From Amycolatopsis rubida (lineage in GTDB: Bacteria; Actinomycetota; Actinomycetes; Mycobacteriales; Pseudonocardiaceae): DNA of 64,000 bases. This document shows, one piece after another, positions 56,363 through 64,000 of the stretch. The DNA lies in NCBI RefSeq assembly GCF_900115345.1, contig NZ_FOWC01000019.1:1-64000 (forward strand), in the 5' to 3' direction. Positions within the stretch are counted from its first letter, which is position 1; every line of letters begins with the position of its first letter. A model generated the notes under the pieces. The model was not told the DNA's origin and did not search any database. It saw nothing but the letters and a program-made list of their open reading frames with translations. A program made the position numbers and the translations under genes.

Positions 56363-56801
56363 CGTTCGTGCCGAGCAGTCCCCGTCCGCGTCCGATCCGA
56401 CCGAACGCGTCCCCTCGGCGAGAAATGGTGGCGCGGGTTTCTTCATTCTGTCGACGGAACGTGACACCGCTTCCGGTCCGTCACTCAGACGGCCGCTTTT
56501 TCGCGAAAAGTTCACGGTAGCTGGTACCGTGGAGATCTACGCGGAATACAGCAGGTTTCAGGAGTGGCCGCGAGCGGTTGTTCAACGTTATGTCGCATGT
56601 TTTTTTGTGCAATTAGTGGTTGTTCGAAGAAAGCTCCGTGTGGTATTCCGGGGAATCGCGGATCGAGTCGTAGGCGCTGGCGGACGGCGGCCTCGTCCGG
56701 CGTCGCGCGCGGGAATGCCGGAGTCGTTGATGCCCCCGGAGACATTCGAGGGGCGCCTTCCGGCGGCGGTCCGTCGGCGCCACGTACAGCGGAGGTGACT
56801 G
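56363..56801 (+). promoter_or_regulatory. Region before the NRPS operon with an inverted repeat
   Basis: 440 bases without a gene. CACGGTAGCTGGTACCGTG at 56513-56531 is a perfect 7-bp inverted repeat with a 5-bp spacer, a good operator candidate. Bases 56590-56640 contain a run of T and are A/T-rich for this genome. GGAGGTGA at 56791-56798 is an unusually strong ribosome site for the GTG at 56802. Confidence 0.5.
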
Positions 56802-59800
56802 GTGGTTGCGCAGGAAATTTCGGAGTTCGCGGTTTCGCCTCGCCAGCGCGGATTGTGGCCGGGGTCGTCCGCGCCCGGAAGCTCCGTGCAGATGTGGGTC
56901 TCGCTGGCCGGCGGGATCGATCGGACGCGGCTGTATTCTGCGCTGCGAGCGGTGGCCTATCGGCACGAAGCGCTGCGCACGAGTTTCGTCTCCAGAGCCG
57001 GCTGGCCCGAGCCCGCGCAGGTCGTCGGCGATCCCGCGGCGATCGAACTGCGCACGGCGGAACTGCGTGACCTGGCCGAACTCGCGAACGCGGAGCGGAA
57101 CGAGATAGGCACGGGACCCGGTGAGGGGTTCCGTGCCGTGCTGGCTGAATCTGGCGACGGGCCGGCACTCCTGCTGACCGCGCATTCGCTCAACGCCGAT
57201 CTGCGCTCGCTGTATCAGGTCGCGACGGAACTGGCCGCCGGATACCGGTCGGGGGAAGCGCTCTCGCGAACCGGCGCAGTCCTTCAGTACGCGGATTTCT
57301 CGGCCTGGCACAACGATCTGCTCGCCGCGGCCGACGATATCGCCGAGCGAGCCGCCTGGGCCGAATGCCTCGACGGCAGCGACGGCGGTGCGGCGCTGCG
57401 CACCGGGGCCGGAGAACGGTCCGGGCGTCCGCGGACGTATCTGCGGGATCCGGAACCACTGGCCGCGGCGGTGGACACATTCGCCGCGGCGCACGGACTC
57501 GATGCCGAATCCGTGCTGGCGGCCGCGTTCGAAGTGGCGGTGTGGCGCGTGGGCGGGGAAAGCGACCGCCTCGTCCTGCTGACGACGCCCGGCCGGAGCT
57601 ACCCCGCGCTCGAGGACGCGGTCGGCCCCTACGAACGCGAAGTCCCGTACCGCTGCGAGTTCACCGCGGATCAGGAGTTCCTGACGGTCGCGCGAACGGC
57701 GGCCGAGTGGCTTCGGTCGGCGGAGCACCGGGTCGACCATCTGGACCCGGTCTTGGTGGACCGCCTCCGCGCGGAAGTGCTTCCCCGGTTCGACTTCCGC
57801 GAAGCAGGCGAGCTGCCGGGCACCGAAGAGCCACAGTGGACAGTGACCCGGCTGGAGCAGCCGGACACTCCCGGACCGGCGCTGACCTGCGTGCGGTCCG
57901 GCGGGACCCTCCAGACCGCGGTGCGGTACGACCCCGGTCTGCTTGACCCGGCCACCGCGCGGGCGCTCGCCGACACGTTCGCGGCGGTGCTCCGCGCGGG
58001 GCTGGCCGATGGCGCCGTGCGGATCGGGGCCGTCGAGATTCTTTCGGCCGCACAACGGGAATCCGTGCTCGAAGCCGCGTGCGGGCCGGTGGTGCCGGTG
58101 CCGGATCAGGCCGTGCACGAACTCATCGCGGAGCGGGCCGCGCAGCACCCCGCCCGGGTCGCGGTCTGCTGTGCGGACCTCGAACTCAGTTACGGCGAAC
58201 TGGACTCCAGAGCCAACCAGCTCTCGCATCACCTCCGCGCCTCCGGAACGGCTCGCGGCGACAAGGTCGTCGTCTCGGTCGGGCGGTCTCCCGAACTTCT
58301 CGTCGCGCTGCTCGGGGTGCTCAAAGCCGGGGCGGCGTTCGTCCCGGTCGACATCGGCTACCCCCGCGCCCGGCTGGCTCTCGCGATCGAGCAAACGGAA
58401 CCGAAAGCCGTGCTGGCGACCAGCGAGGTGCTCGACCGGCTCGGCGGTTGCGCGGTGCCGACGCTGGCGCTGGACAGGCAGTCCGCCGAGGTGGCCGGGC
58501 AGCCGGAGACGCCGGTCGGCGCGCCGGTCAGTGCCGAAGACCCGGCGTACGTCCTTTACACCTCGGGCACCACCGGCCAGCCCAACGGCGTCGTCGTACC
58601 GCATCGCGGCCTGGTCAACTACCTGTCCTGGGCTTCGGCCGCGTACCGGCTCGACCAGGGCGACGGCGCGGTGGTGCACACCTCGATCAGTTTCGACCTC
58701 ACGCTGACCGGGCTGCTCGGCCCGTTGCTCGTCGGCCAGCGGGTCGTTCTGCTGCCGGAGAGCGCCGGGATCACCGGGCTCGCGGCGACGCTGCGCACGC
58801 GGCGGGATCTCACCATGGTCAAGCTGACGCCGACCCATCTGGATGTCCTCGGCCAGCTGGTCGCCGCCGACGAGATCTCCGGCAGCGTGAACACGGTCGT
58901 GGTCGGCGGAGAGGCGCTTCGGATGCGGAGCGCCGCGTTGTTCCTCGACGCGGGCGCGGAGACGGTCAACGAATACGGCCCGACCGAGACCGTAGTGGGC
59001 GCGACCGCGCACCGGATCGACGAGTCGGCCCCGCGGCACGGCATGGCGCCGATCGGGACGCCGATCGCCAACGCGCGGGTCTGTCTGCTGGATCCGCGCC
59101 AGCGGCCGGTTCCGGAAGGGGCGATCGGCGAGATCTTCATCGGCGGCGCGGGCGTGGCCGGCGGCTATCTCGCGCAACCCCGGCTCACCGAGGAGCGGTT
59201 CGTCGCGGATCCGTTCGGCGCTCCGGGCGCCCGGATGTACCGGACCGGGGATCTCGCCCGCCGCCGCGCCGACGGAACCCTCGAATTCCTCGGCCGCTCC
59301 GACGAGCAGGTCAAGATCCGCGGCGTGCGTGTGGAACTCGCGGAGATCGAAGGGGTGCTCCGCGCGCATCCCGGGGTCGCGCACGCGGTGGTGCTCGCCC
59401 GGCAAGACGAGGACCCCGGCGGTTCGTCGCCGCTCGCGGGGGAACTCCGCCTGGTGGCCTACGTGGTGCCCGGCCCGGGAAGCGGCACGGCCTCGGCCGC
59501 GCTGGCCGGGTACTGCCGCGAACAGCTGCCCGAGCCGATGGTGCCGGCCGCGTTCGTGGTGCTCGACGCGCTTCCGACGACGGCGAACGGCAAGCTCGAC
59601 CGGGCCGCGCTGCCCAAGCCGGCCAAGGAAAGCGGGTCGGCGGTCGAGTACGTGGCTCCCCGCACCGAGACCGAGGAGATTCTCGCCGGGGCCGTCGCCA
59701 CGGTGCTCGGCGTGGACCGGGTCGGCATGGGAGACAACTACTTCGTGCTCGGCGGCGACTCCATCCGCAGCGTGATGGTCGCCAGCCGGGCGCAGGCCAG

Positions 59801-62800
59801 CGGGCTGGACGTCACGGTCGCGACGCTGCACGACAACCCGGTCATCGAGGACTGCGCCGCCGAGCTGGACCGCGGCCAGCCGGTCGCGGATCCGCCGGTC
59901 ACCAGCCCGTTCGCGCTGATCAGCGGGCCGGACCGGGACCGGCTGCCCGCCGAGGTGGAGGACGCCTTCCCGCTCAACCTGCTGCAGGAAGGGATGATCT
60001 TCCACCGGGACTTCGCCGCGAAATCGGCGGTTTACCACGCCATCGCGTCGGTCCGGCTGCGCGCCCCGTTCGATCTGGACGTTCTGCGCACGGTGGTGCG
60101 GCAACTGGTCGAGCGGCATCCGATGCTGCGCACGTCGTTCGACATGACCGCCTACAGCAGGCCGTTGCAGCTGGTGCACAGCGAGTTCGAGACGCCGCTG
60201 GTGTTCGAGGACCTGCGCGGGCTGCCGGAGCCGGAGCAGGAGGGCAAGGTCGCCGGGTGGATCGAGCGGGAGAAGCTGCGCGGGTTCGAACTGCACGACT
60301 ATCCGCTGATCCGGTTCATGGTGCAGCTCCGCGGCGACGGCGACTTCCAGTTCACCTACGGCTTCCACCACGAGATCGTCGACGGCTGGAGCGAGGCCTT
60401 GATGATCACCGAGCTGTTCAGCCACTACTTCTCGCTCGTGTTCGACGAGCCGATCGCGATCAAGCCGCCGAAATCCGGGATGCGCGACGCCGTCGCGCTC
60501 GAGCTGGAAGCACTGGCGCGGCAGGAGAACTACGACTTCTGGAACGCCTACCTCGACGGCGCGACGCTCATGCGGCTGCCCAGGACCGGTTCCGGCCCGG
60601 CGGCCGACAAGGGCGCCCGCGAGATCGTCCGGATCGTCGTGCCGGTGCCCGGCGAGCTGTCCGACGCCCTCAAGCGCGTGGCGACCGGGCTCGCCGTGCC
60701 GCTGAAGAGCGTGCTGCTGGCCGCGCACCTCGCCGTGATGTCGGCCTACGGCGGCAACGCCGACACGCTGACCTACACCGTGACCAACGGCAGGCCCGAG
60801 GTCGCCGACGGCAGCACCGCCATCGGGCTGTTCGTCAACAGCCTGGCGCTGCGGGTCCGGATGGACGGCGGCAGCTGGCAGCGGCTGATCGAGGACACCC
60901 TGCGCTCCGAGCGGCAGTCGATGCCCTACCGGCGGCTGCCGATGGCCGAGCTGAAACGGCACCAGGGCAACGAACCGCTGGCCGAGACGCTGTTCTTCTT
61001 CACCAACTACCACGTGTTCGGGGTGCTGGACCGGTGGATCCGGCGCGGGGTCGCGCACGTGGCGAACGAGCTGTACGGCGAGTCGACCTTCCCGTTCTGC
61101 GGCATCTTCCGGCTCAACCGCGAGTCCGGCGCGCTGGAGGTCCGGATCGAGTACGACCGCCTCCAGTTCTCCGCGGAGGTGATGGAAAGCGTCCGGGACT
61201 GCTACGTGCGGGTGCTGGAGGCGATCGCGGACGATCCGGCGGGCCGGTTCGAGACCCTCGACCACTTGCCCGCGCGGGACCGCGCGCTGCTCGACCGGTT
61301 CGCCGACGGCGGGTCCGCGCCCTCGCCTCGGCGCAGTCTGCACGAGGCGTTCTCAGCTCAGGCGGCGGCGGCCCCGGACCGGATCGCGGTGGAGTCCGAG
61401 GGCGGCGCGCTCAGCTACCGGGCGCTCGACCGCTGGGCCGGGCGGATCGCGCACGGGCTGCGGCGGCGGGGAATCGGCCGCGAGGACCTCGTCGGCGTCT
61501 TCGCCGAACGCTCGCCCGAGCAGATCGCGTTCCTGCTCGGGGTGCTCAAGGCCGGCGCGGCCTATCTGCCGCTCGATCCGGCGCAACCCGACGATCGCAC
61601 CGCGGCGGTGCTGGCGGGCAGCGGGGCGACGGTCGTGCTCGCCCAGCGGCAGCTGGAATCCCGGATCCCGGCGGCCGCCGAACCGTTCGTTCCGGGCCGG
61701 GATCCCGGCCCGGCGGGCGGGGAACCCGCGGCGGAGACCGATCCGGCGAACGCCGCGTACGTCATCTACACCTCGGGGTCGACGGGCGAGCCGAAGGGCG
61801 TCGTCGTCGAGCACCGCAACGTGCTGGCTTCGCTCCAGGCCCGGAGCGCCGCCTACGAGGAGCCCGTCGAGCGGTTCCTGCTGCTGTCGTCGTTCGCCTT
61901 CGACAGTTCGGTGGCCGGGATCTTCTGGACGCTCACTGCCGGCGGCACGCTGATCCTCCCGCCCGAGGGCGCCCAGCTCGACCCGCCGGCCGCGGTCGCC
62001 GCGATCGCCCGGTCGCGGCCGACCCACACCCTCGGCATCCCGTCGCTGCTCGCACCGCTGCTGGACCAGGCGGGCCCGGGCGAACTCGCCTCGCTGGTCC
62101 GGCTGATCACCGCCGGGGAGGCGGCCCCGGCGGCGCTGGCGCGCGAATGCCGGAGCAAGGCCCCCGGATGCCTGCTGTCCAACGAGTACGGGCCCACCGA
62201 GGCGACGGTGTGGAGCACGGTGTGGACCGGGGCCGGGGACACCGGGTCGCCGCAGCTGCCGATCGGCCGCCCGGTGGCCAACACCCGGGTCAGGGCGCTG
62301 GATCACCACGGCCGGATCGCGCCGGTCGCGGTGGCGGGCGAACTGCACATCGGCGGCGCCGGGGTGGCCCGCGGCTATCTGGGCGACCCGGCCGCCACGG
62401 CGGCGGTGTTCCGGCCCGACCCGGACAGCCCGGCTCCCGGCTCCCGGCGGTACGCCACCGGCGACCTGGGCCGGTTCCTGCCGTCCGGCGACGTCGAGTT
62501 CCTCGGCCGCACCGACCAGCAGGTCAAGATCCGGGGCTTCCGGGTGGAACCGGCCGAGGTCGAGGTCGTCCTGGACGCCCATCCGGCGGTGCGGCGGTCG
62601 GTGGTGATCGCGCGCGGGGAGGACGGGGACAAACAGCTCGTCGCGTACGTGGTGCCCGAGAGCGGCGAGCAGCCCGCCCAGGCGGAGCTGCAGCAGTACG
62701 TGCGGGACCGGCTGCCGCGGTATCTGGTGCCCAGCGCCTGCGTCGTGCTCGACGCGGTGCCGCTGACCAGCACCGGGAAAGTGGACCGGGCCCGGCTGCC

Positions 62801-63110
62801 CGAACCCGGTCCGGCGCAGGAACTGCCTTACACCGCGCCGCAGACGGAGACCGAACAGCTGCTGGCCGACATCTGGGCCGCCGTGCTCAAGCTCGACCGG
62901 GTCGGGGTGCGCCACCATTTCCTCGACGTCGGCGGCGAGTCCCTGCGCGCGATGCAGGTGATCGCCGCGACGAACAAGCTTTTCCGGATCGCGTTGTCGG
63001 TGCGGAAGCTGTTCGACGCGCCCACCATCGCGGAGTTCGCGCTCGTGGTGGACGGGGCGCGGAGCGGGGCCGAGCTGTCCGGCGCGGGGCCCGGAAGAGG
63101 CCGCGGATGA
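56802..63110 (+). CDS. Two-module nonribosomal peptide synthetase
   Basis: 2102 residues. Domains: condensation-like (1-415) whose HHxxxDG motif reads AHSLNAD at about 126; A1 (430-925; TSGTTGQPNG near 586, Lys of the A3 motif replaced by Asn); PCP1 (940-1010; Ser987 in LGGDSIRS); active C (1035-1460; HHEIVDG near 1187); A2 (1500-1980; TSGSTGEPKG near 1656); PCP2 (2010-2085; Ser2047 in VGGESLRAM). Hand alignment gives A1 code DLTKVGEVGK, close to known Asn and Asp codes, and A2 code DSALIAEVWK, which I cannot assign. No thioesterase, so the chain passes to the next protein, whose ATG overlaps this stop (ATGA). Confidence 0.95.
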   Translation: MVAQEISEFAVSPRQRGLWPGSSAPGSSVQMWVSLAGGIDRTRLYSALRAVAYRHEALRTSFVSRAGWPEPAQVVGDPAAIELRTAELRDLAELANAERNEIGTGPGEGFRAVLAESGDGPALLLTAHSLNADLRSLYQVATELAAGYRSGEALSRTGAVLQYADFSAWHNDLLAAADDIAERAAWAECLDGSDGGAALRTGAGERSGRPRTYLRDPEPLAAAVDTFAAAHGLDAESVLAAAFEVAVWRVGGESDRLVLLTTPGRSYPALEDAVGPYEREVPYRCEFTADQEFLTVARTAAEWLRSAEHRVDHLDPVLVDRLRAEVLPRFDFREAGELPGTEEPQWTVTRLEQPDTPGPALTCVRSGGTLQTAVRYDPGLLDPATARALADTFAAVLRAGLADGAVRIGAVEILSAAQRESVLEAACGPVVPVPDQAVHELIAERAAQHPARVAVCCADLELSYGELDSRANQLSHHLRASGTARGDKVVVSVGRSPELLVALLGVLKAGAAFVPVDIGYPRARLALAIEQTEPKAVLATSEVLDRLGGCAVPTLALDRQSAEVAGQPETPVGAPVSAEDPAYVLYTSGTTGQPNGVVVPHRGLVNYLSWASAAYRLDQGDGAVVHTSISFDLTLTGLLGPLLVGQRVVLLPESAGITGLAATLRTRRDLTMVKLTPTHLDVLGQLVAADEISGSVNTVVVGGEALRMRSAALFLDAGAETVNEYGPTETVVGATAHRIDESAPRHGMAPIGTPIANARVCLLDPRQRPVPEGAIGEIFIGGAGVAGGYLAQPRLTEERFVADPFGAPGARMYRTGDLARRRADGTLEFLGRSDEQVKIRGVRVELAEIEGVLRAHPGVAHAVVLARQDEDPGGSSPLAGELRLVAYVVPGPGSGTASAALAGYCREQLPEPMVPAAFVVLDALPTTANGKLDRAALPKPAKESGSAVEYVAPRTETEEILAGAVATVLGVDRVGMGDNYFVLGGDSIRSVMVASRAQASGLDVTVATLHDNPVIEDCAAELDRGQPVADPPVTSPFALISGPDRDRLPAEVEDAFPLNLLQEGMIFHRDFAAKSAVYHAIASVRLRAPFDLDVLRTVVRQLVERHPMLRTSFDMTAYSRPLQLVHSEFETPLVFEDLRGLPEPEQEGKVAGWIEREKLRGFELHDYPLIRFMVQLRGDGDFQFTYGFHHEIVDGWSEALMITELFSHYFSLVFDEPIAIKPPKSGMRDAVALELEALARQENYDFWNAYLDGATLMRLPRTGSGPAADKGAREIVRIVVPVPGELSDALKRVATGLAVPLKSVLLAAHLAVMSAYGGNADTLTYTVTNGRPEVADGSTAIGLFVNSLALRVRMDGGSWQRLIEDTLRSERQSMPYRRLPMAELKRHQGNEPLAETLFFFTNYHVFGVLDRWIRRGVAHVANELYGESTFPFCGIFRLNRESGALEVRIEYDRLQFSAEVMESVRDCYVRVLEAIADDPAGRFETLDHLPARDRALLDRFADGGSAPSPRRSLHEAFSAQAAAAPDRIAVESEGGALSYRALDRWAGRIAHGLRRRGIGREDLVGVFAERSPEQIAFLLGVLKAGAAYLPLDPAQPDDRTAAVLAGSGATVVLAQRQLESRIPAAAEPFVPGRDPGPAGGEPAAETDPANAAYVIYTSGSTGEPKGVVVEHRNVLASLQARSAAYEEPVERFLLLSSFAFDSSVAGIFWTLTAGGTLILPPEGAQLDPPAAVAAIARSRPTHTLGIPSLLAPLLDQAGPGELASLVRLITAGEAAPAALARECRSKAPGCLLSNEYGPTEATVWSTVWTGAGDTGSPQLPIGRPVANTRVRALDHHGRIAPVAVAGELHIGGAGVARGYLGDPAATAAVFRPDPDSPAPGSRRYATGDLGRFLPSGDVEFLGRTDQQVKIRGFRVEPAEVEVVLDAHPAVRRSVVIARGEDGDKQLVAYVVPESGEQPAQAELQQYVRDRLPRYLVPSACVVLDAVPLTSTGKVDRARLPEPGPAQELPYTAPQTETEQLLADIWAAVLKLDRVGVRHHFLDVGGESLRAMQVIAATNKLFRIALSVRKLFDAPTIAEFALVVDGARSGAELSGAGPGRGRG

Positions 63111-64000
63111 CCCTGCCGGCGGCGTCCGGGCCGCTCGCCGCCGCTCAGCAGCGGTTGTGGTTCCTGCAGCGGCTGGCTCCGGACAATCCGGCGTACACCA
63201 TCTGCACGGCGATCGATCTCGCCGGGCCGCTCAACCCGGCCGCGCTGCGCTGGGCGATCGCCCGGATCGGCGACCGCCACGAGATGCTGCGCGCGGTGTT
63301 CGCCGACGACGGCGCCGGTCCGGGGCAGCGGATCGCTTCCGCCGCGCCGCGGTTGCGGCTGATCGAGGCCGCCGCGGGCGAACCGGAGCTGCGCCGGCTG
63401 CTCGCCGCCGTCGCCGCCCGCCCGGCCGACTTCGGCGCGGGGCCGCCGGTGGAATGGCTGCTCCTGCGGACAGCTCCGCGACGGCATGTGCTGGTGCTTT
63501 CCTTGCACCACTTGGTGTTCGACGGCGGCTCGCTGGCAGTCGTGCGCGAGGAACTCGAAGCATGGTACCGCGCCGCGGTCAGCGGAGTGCCGGCGCAGCC
63601 GCCGCCGCCCGCGGCGGACTACCGGGATCTCGTTTCCCGGCAACAGGAACTCAGCGACCAGGACACCGCTTCGCGGGCGTTCTGGCGTGCTGAACTGGCC
63701 GCCGCGCCGCCGCGCAGCTCTCCCTTCGGCAACGCGCGGGGCGGCGAGCCGGTGCGGGTGTCCCGGCAGGTCGTGCGGCTGGGCCCGAGCGAACTCGCCG
63801 CGCTGGCCAGGCTGTGCCGCCGCACCGGCAGCACCACGTTCATGGCGTTGCTGGCCGTGCTCGGCTGCTGGGTCGGCCGGTACAGCGGGCAGCGCGACGT
63901 CGTGCTCGGCTCGCCGGTCGCGCTGCGGGAGAGCGAGCGGTCGGCGCGGACGGTCGGCCTGCTGATCAACATGCTGCCGTTGCGGTTGCGGCTGGACGGC
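63107..64000 (+). CDS. NRPS, N-terminal condensation domain (runs off right edge)
   Basis: At least 298 residues without a stop. PLAAAQQRLWFLQRLAPDNP opens a condensation domain, VLSLHHLVFDGGSLAVVREE holds the active HHxxxDG motif, and GSPVALRESERSARTVGLLI is the latch region. The first A domain lies beyond the window. The overlap with the upstream NRPS stop implies coupled translation, so this is the next protein in the assembly line. Confidence 0.92.
   Translation, partial: MTLPAASGPLAAAQQRLWFLQRLAPDNPAYTICTAIDLAGPLNPAALRWAIARIGDRHEMLRAVFADDGAGPGQRIASAAPRLRLIEAAAGEPELRRLLAAVAARPADFGAGPPVEWLLLRTAPRRHVLVLSLHHLVFDGGSLAVVREELEAWYRAAVSGVPAQPPPPAADYRDLVSRQQELSDQDTASRAFWRAELAAAPPRSSPFGNARGGEPVRVSRQVVRLGPSELAALARLCRRTGSTTFMALLAVLGCWVGRYSGQRDVVLGSPVALRESERSARTVGLLINMLPLRLRLDG

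Noticed and set aside
56613..61343. 1576-residue open frame on the minus strand
   Set aside because: It lies opposite the NRPS gene, whose domains are unmistakable; composition is that of a shadow frame.

Overview
The window is high-GC DNA (strong G/C bias at third codon positions, many GTG starts, ATGA/TGATG stop-start overlaps, Shine-Dalgarno motifs of the GGAGG type). The gene families (NRPS, type II thioesterase, STAND/WD40 ATPase, EACC1, PucR regulator, LigD and ImuB relics) point to an actinomycete, most likely of the Pseudonocardiales (Amycolatopsis-like). The genus is inference; no rRNA or tRNA gene was found. Intact operons alternate with stretches of decayed genes and transposase scraps, which looks like an accessory chromosome arm.

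Layout. 0-2.2 kb: the edge of an iron-ADH-like gene, a CinA-type MoCF-domain protein and a zinc alcohol dehydrogenase. 2.2-5.8 kb: mostly debris (truncated aldo/keto reductase, a frameshifted unknown gene, a phosphotransferase relic). 5.8-7.5 kb: a KAS III-like enzyme and an OsmC-like protein. 7.5-9.4 kb: IS630 and IS5 remnants and a pentapeptide-repeat-protein stub. 9.5-10.8 kb: an APC permease.

10.7-24.9 kb is the most striking region. Twelve genes lie on the minus strand: AraC regulator, EamA exporter, copper amine oxidase, EctD-type hydroxylase, aldehyde dehydrogenase, an unrecognised HAD-like protein, a prenyltransferase-type toroid protein, a divergent TrpA-like barrel, an acyl-CoA dehydrogenase, an ACAD-adenylation-carrier protein fusion, a type II thioesterase and a GYD-domain protein. 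Five junctions overlap by 1-4 bases and the others are short. This looks like a small biosynthetic operon in which an amino-acid-like substrate is loaded on a carrier protein, dehydrogenated by a flavoenzyme pair and modified by oxidases. I know of no described pathway with this set.

25-33 kb: a small hypothetical gene, relics of a conserved actinobacterial protein and of ImuB, a DUF1906 glycoside-hydrolase-like protein, and a run of small secreted proteins, one with an in-frame stop. 33.2-36.9 kb: a 1257-residue HTH-STAND-WD40 protein. 37-40.8 kb: debris surrounding a secreted saposin-B-like protein, a perfect 19-bp terminator stem, an inverted-repeat element and LacI and DHFR stubs. 40.8-47.6 kb: a PucR regulator divergent from an MHS transporter, a tannase/feruloyl-esterase-like enzyme and an acyl-CoA synthetase, which together suggest uptake, ester cleavage and CoA activation of an aromatic or phenolic acid. 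47.6-53.4 kb: relics (polyprenyl synthetase, LigD, EACC1, ankyrin-like, IS630). 53.9-64 kb: a secreted penicillin/AHL-acylase-type Ntn hydrolase, then a two-module NRPS (degenerate C, A, PCP, C, A, PCP) and the start of a second, translationally coupled NRPS that runs off the right edge.
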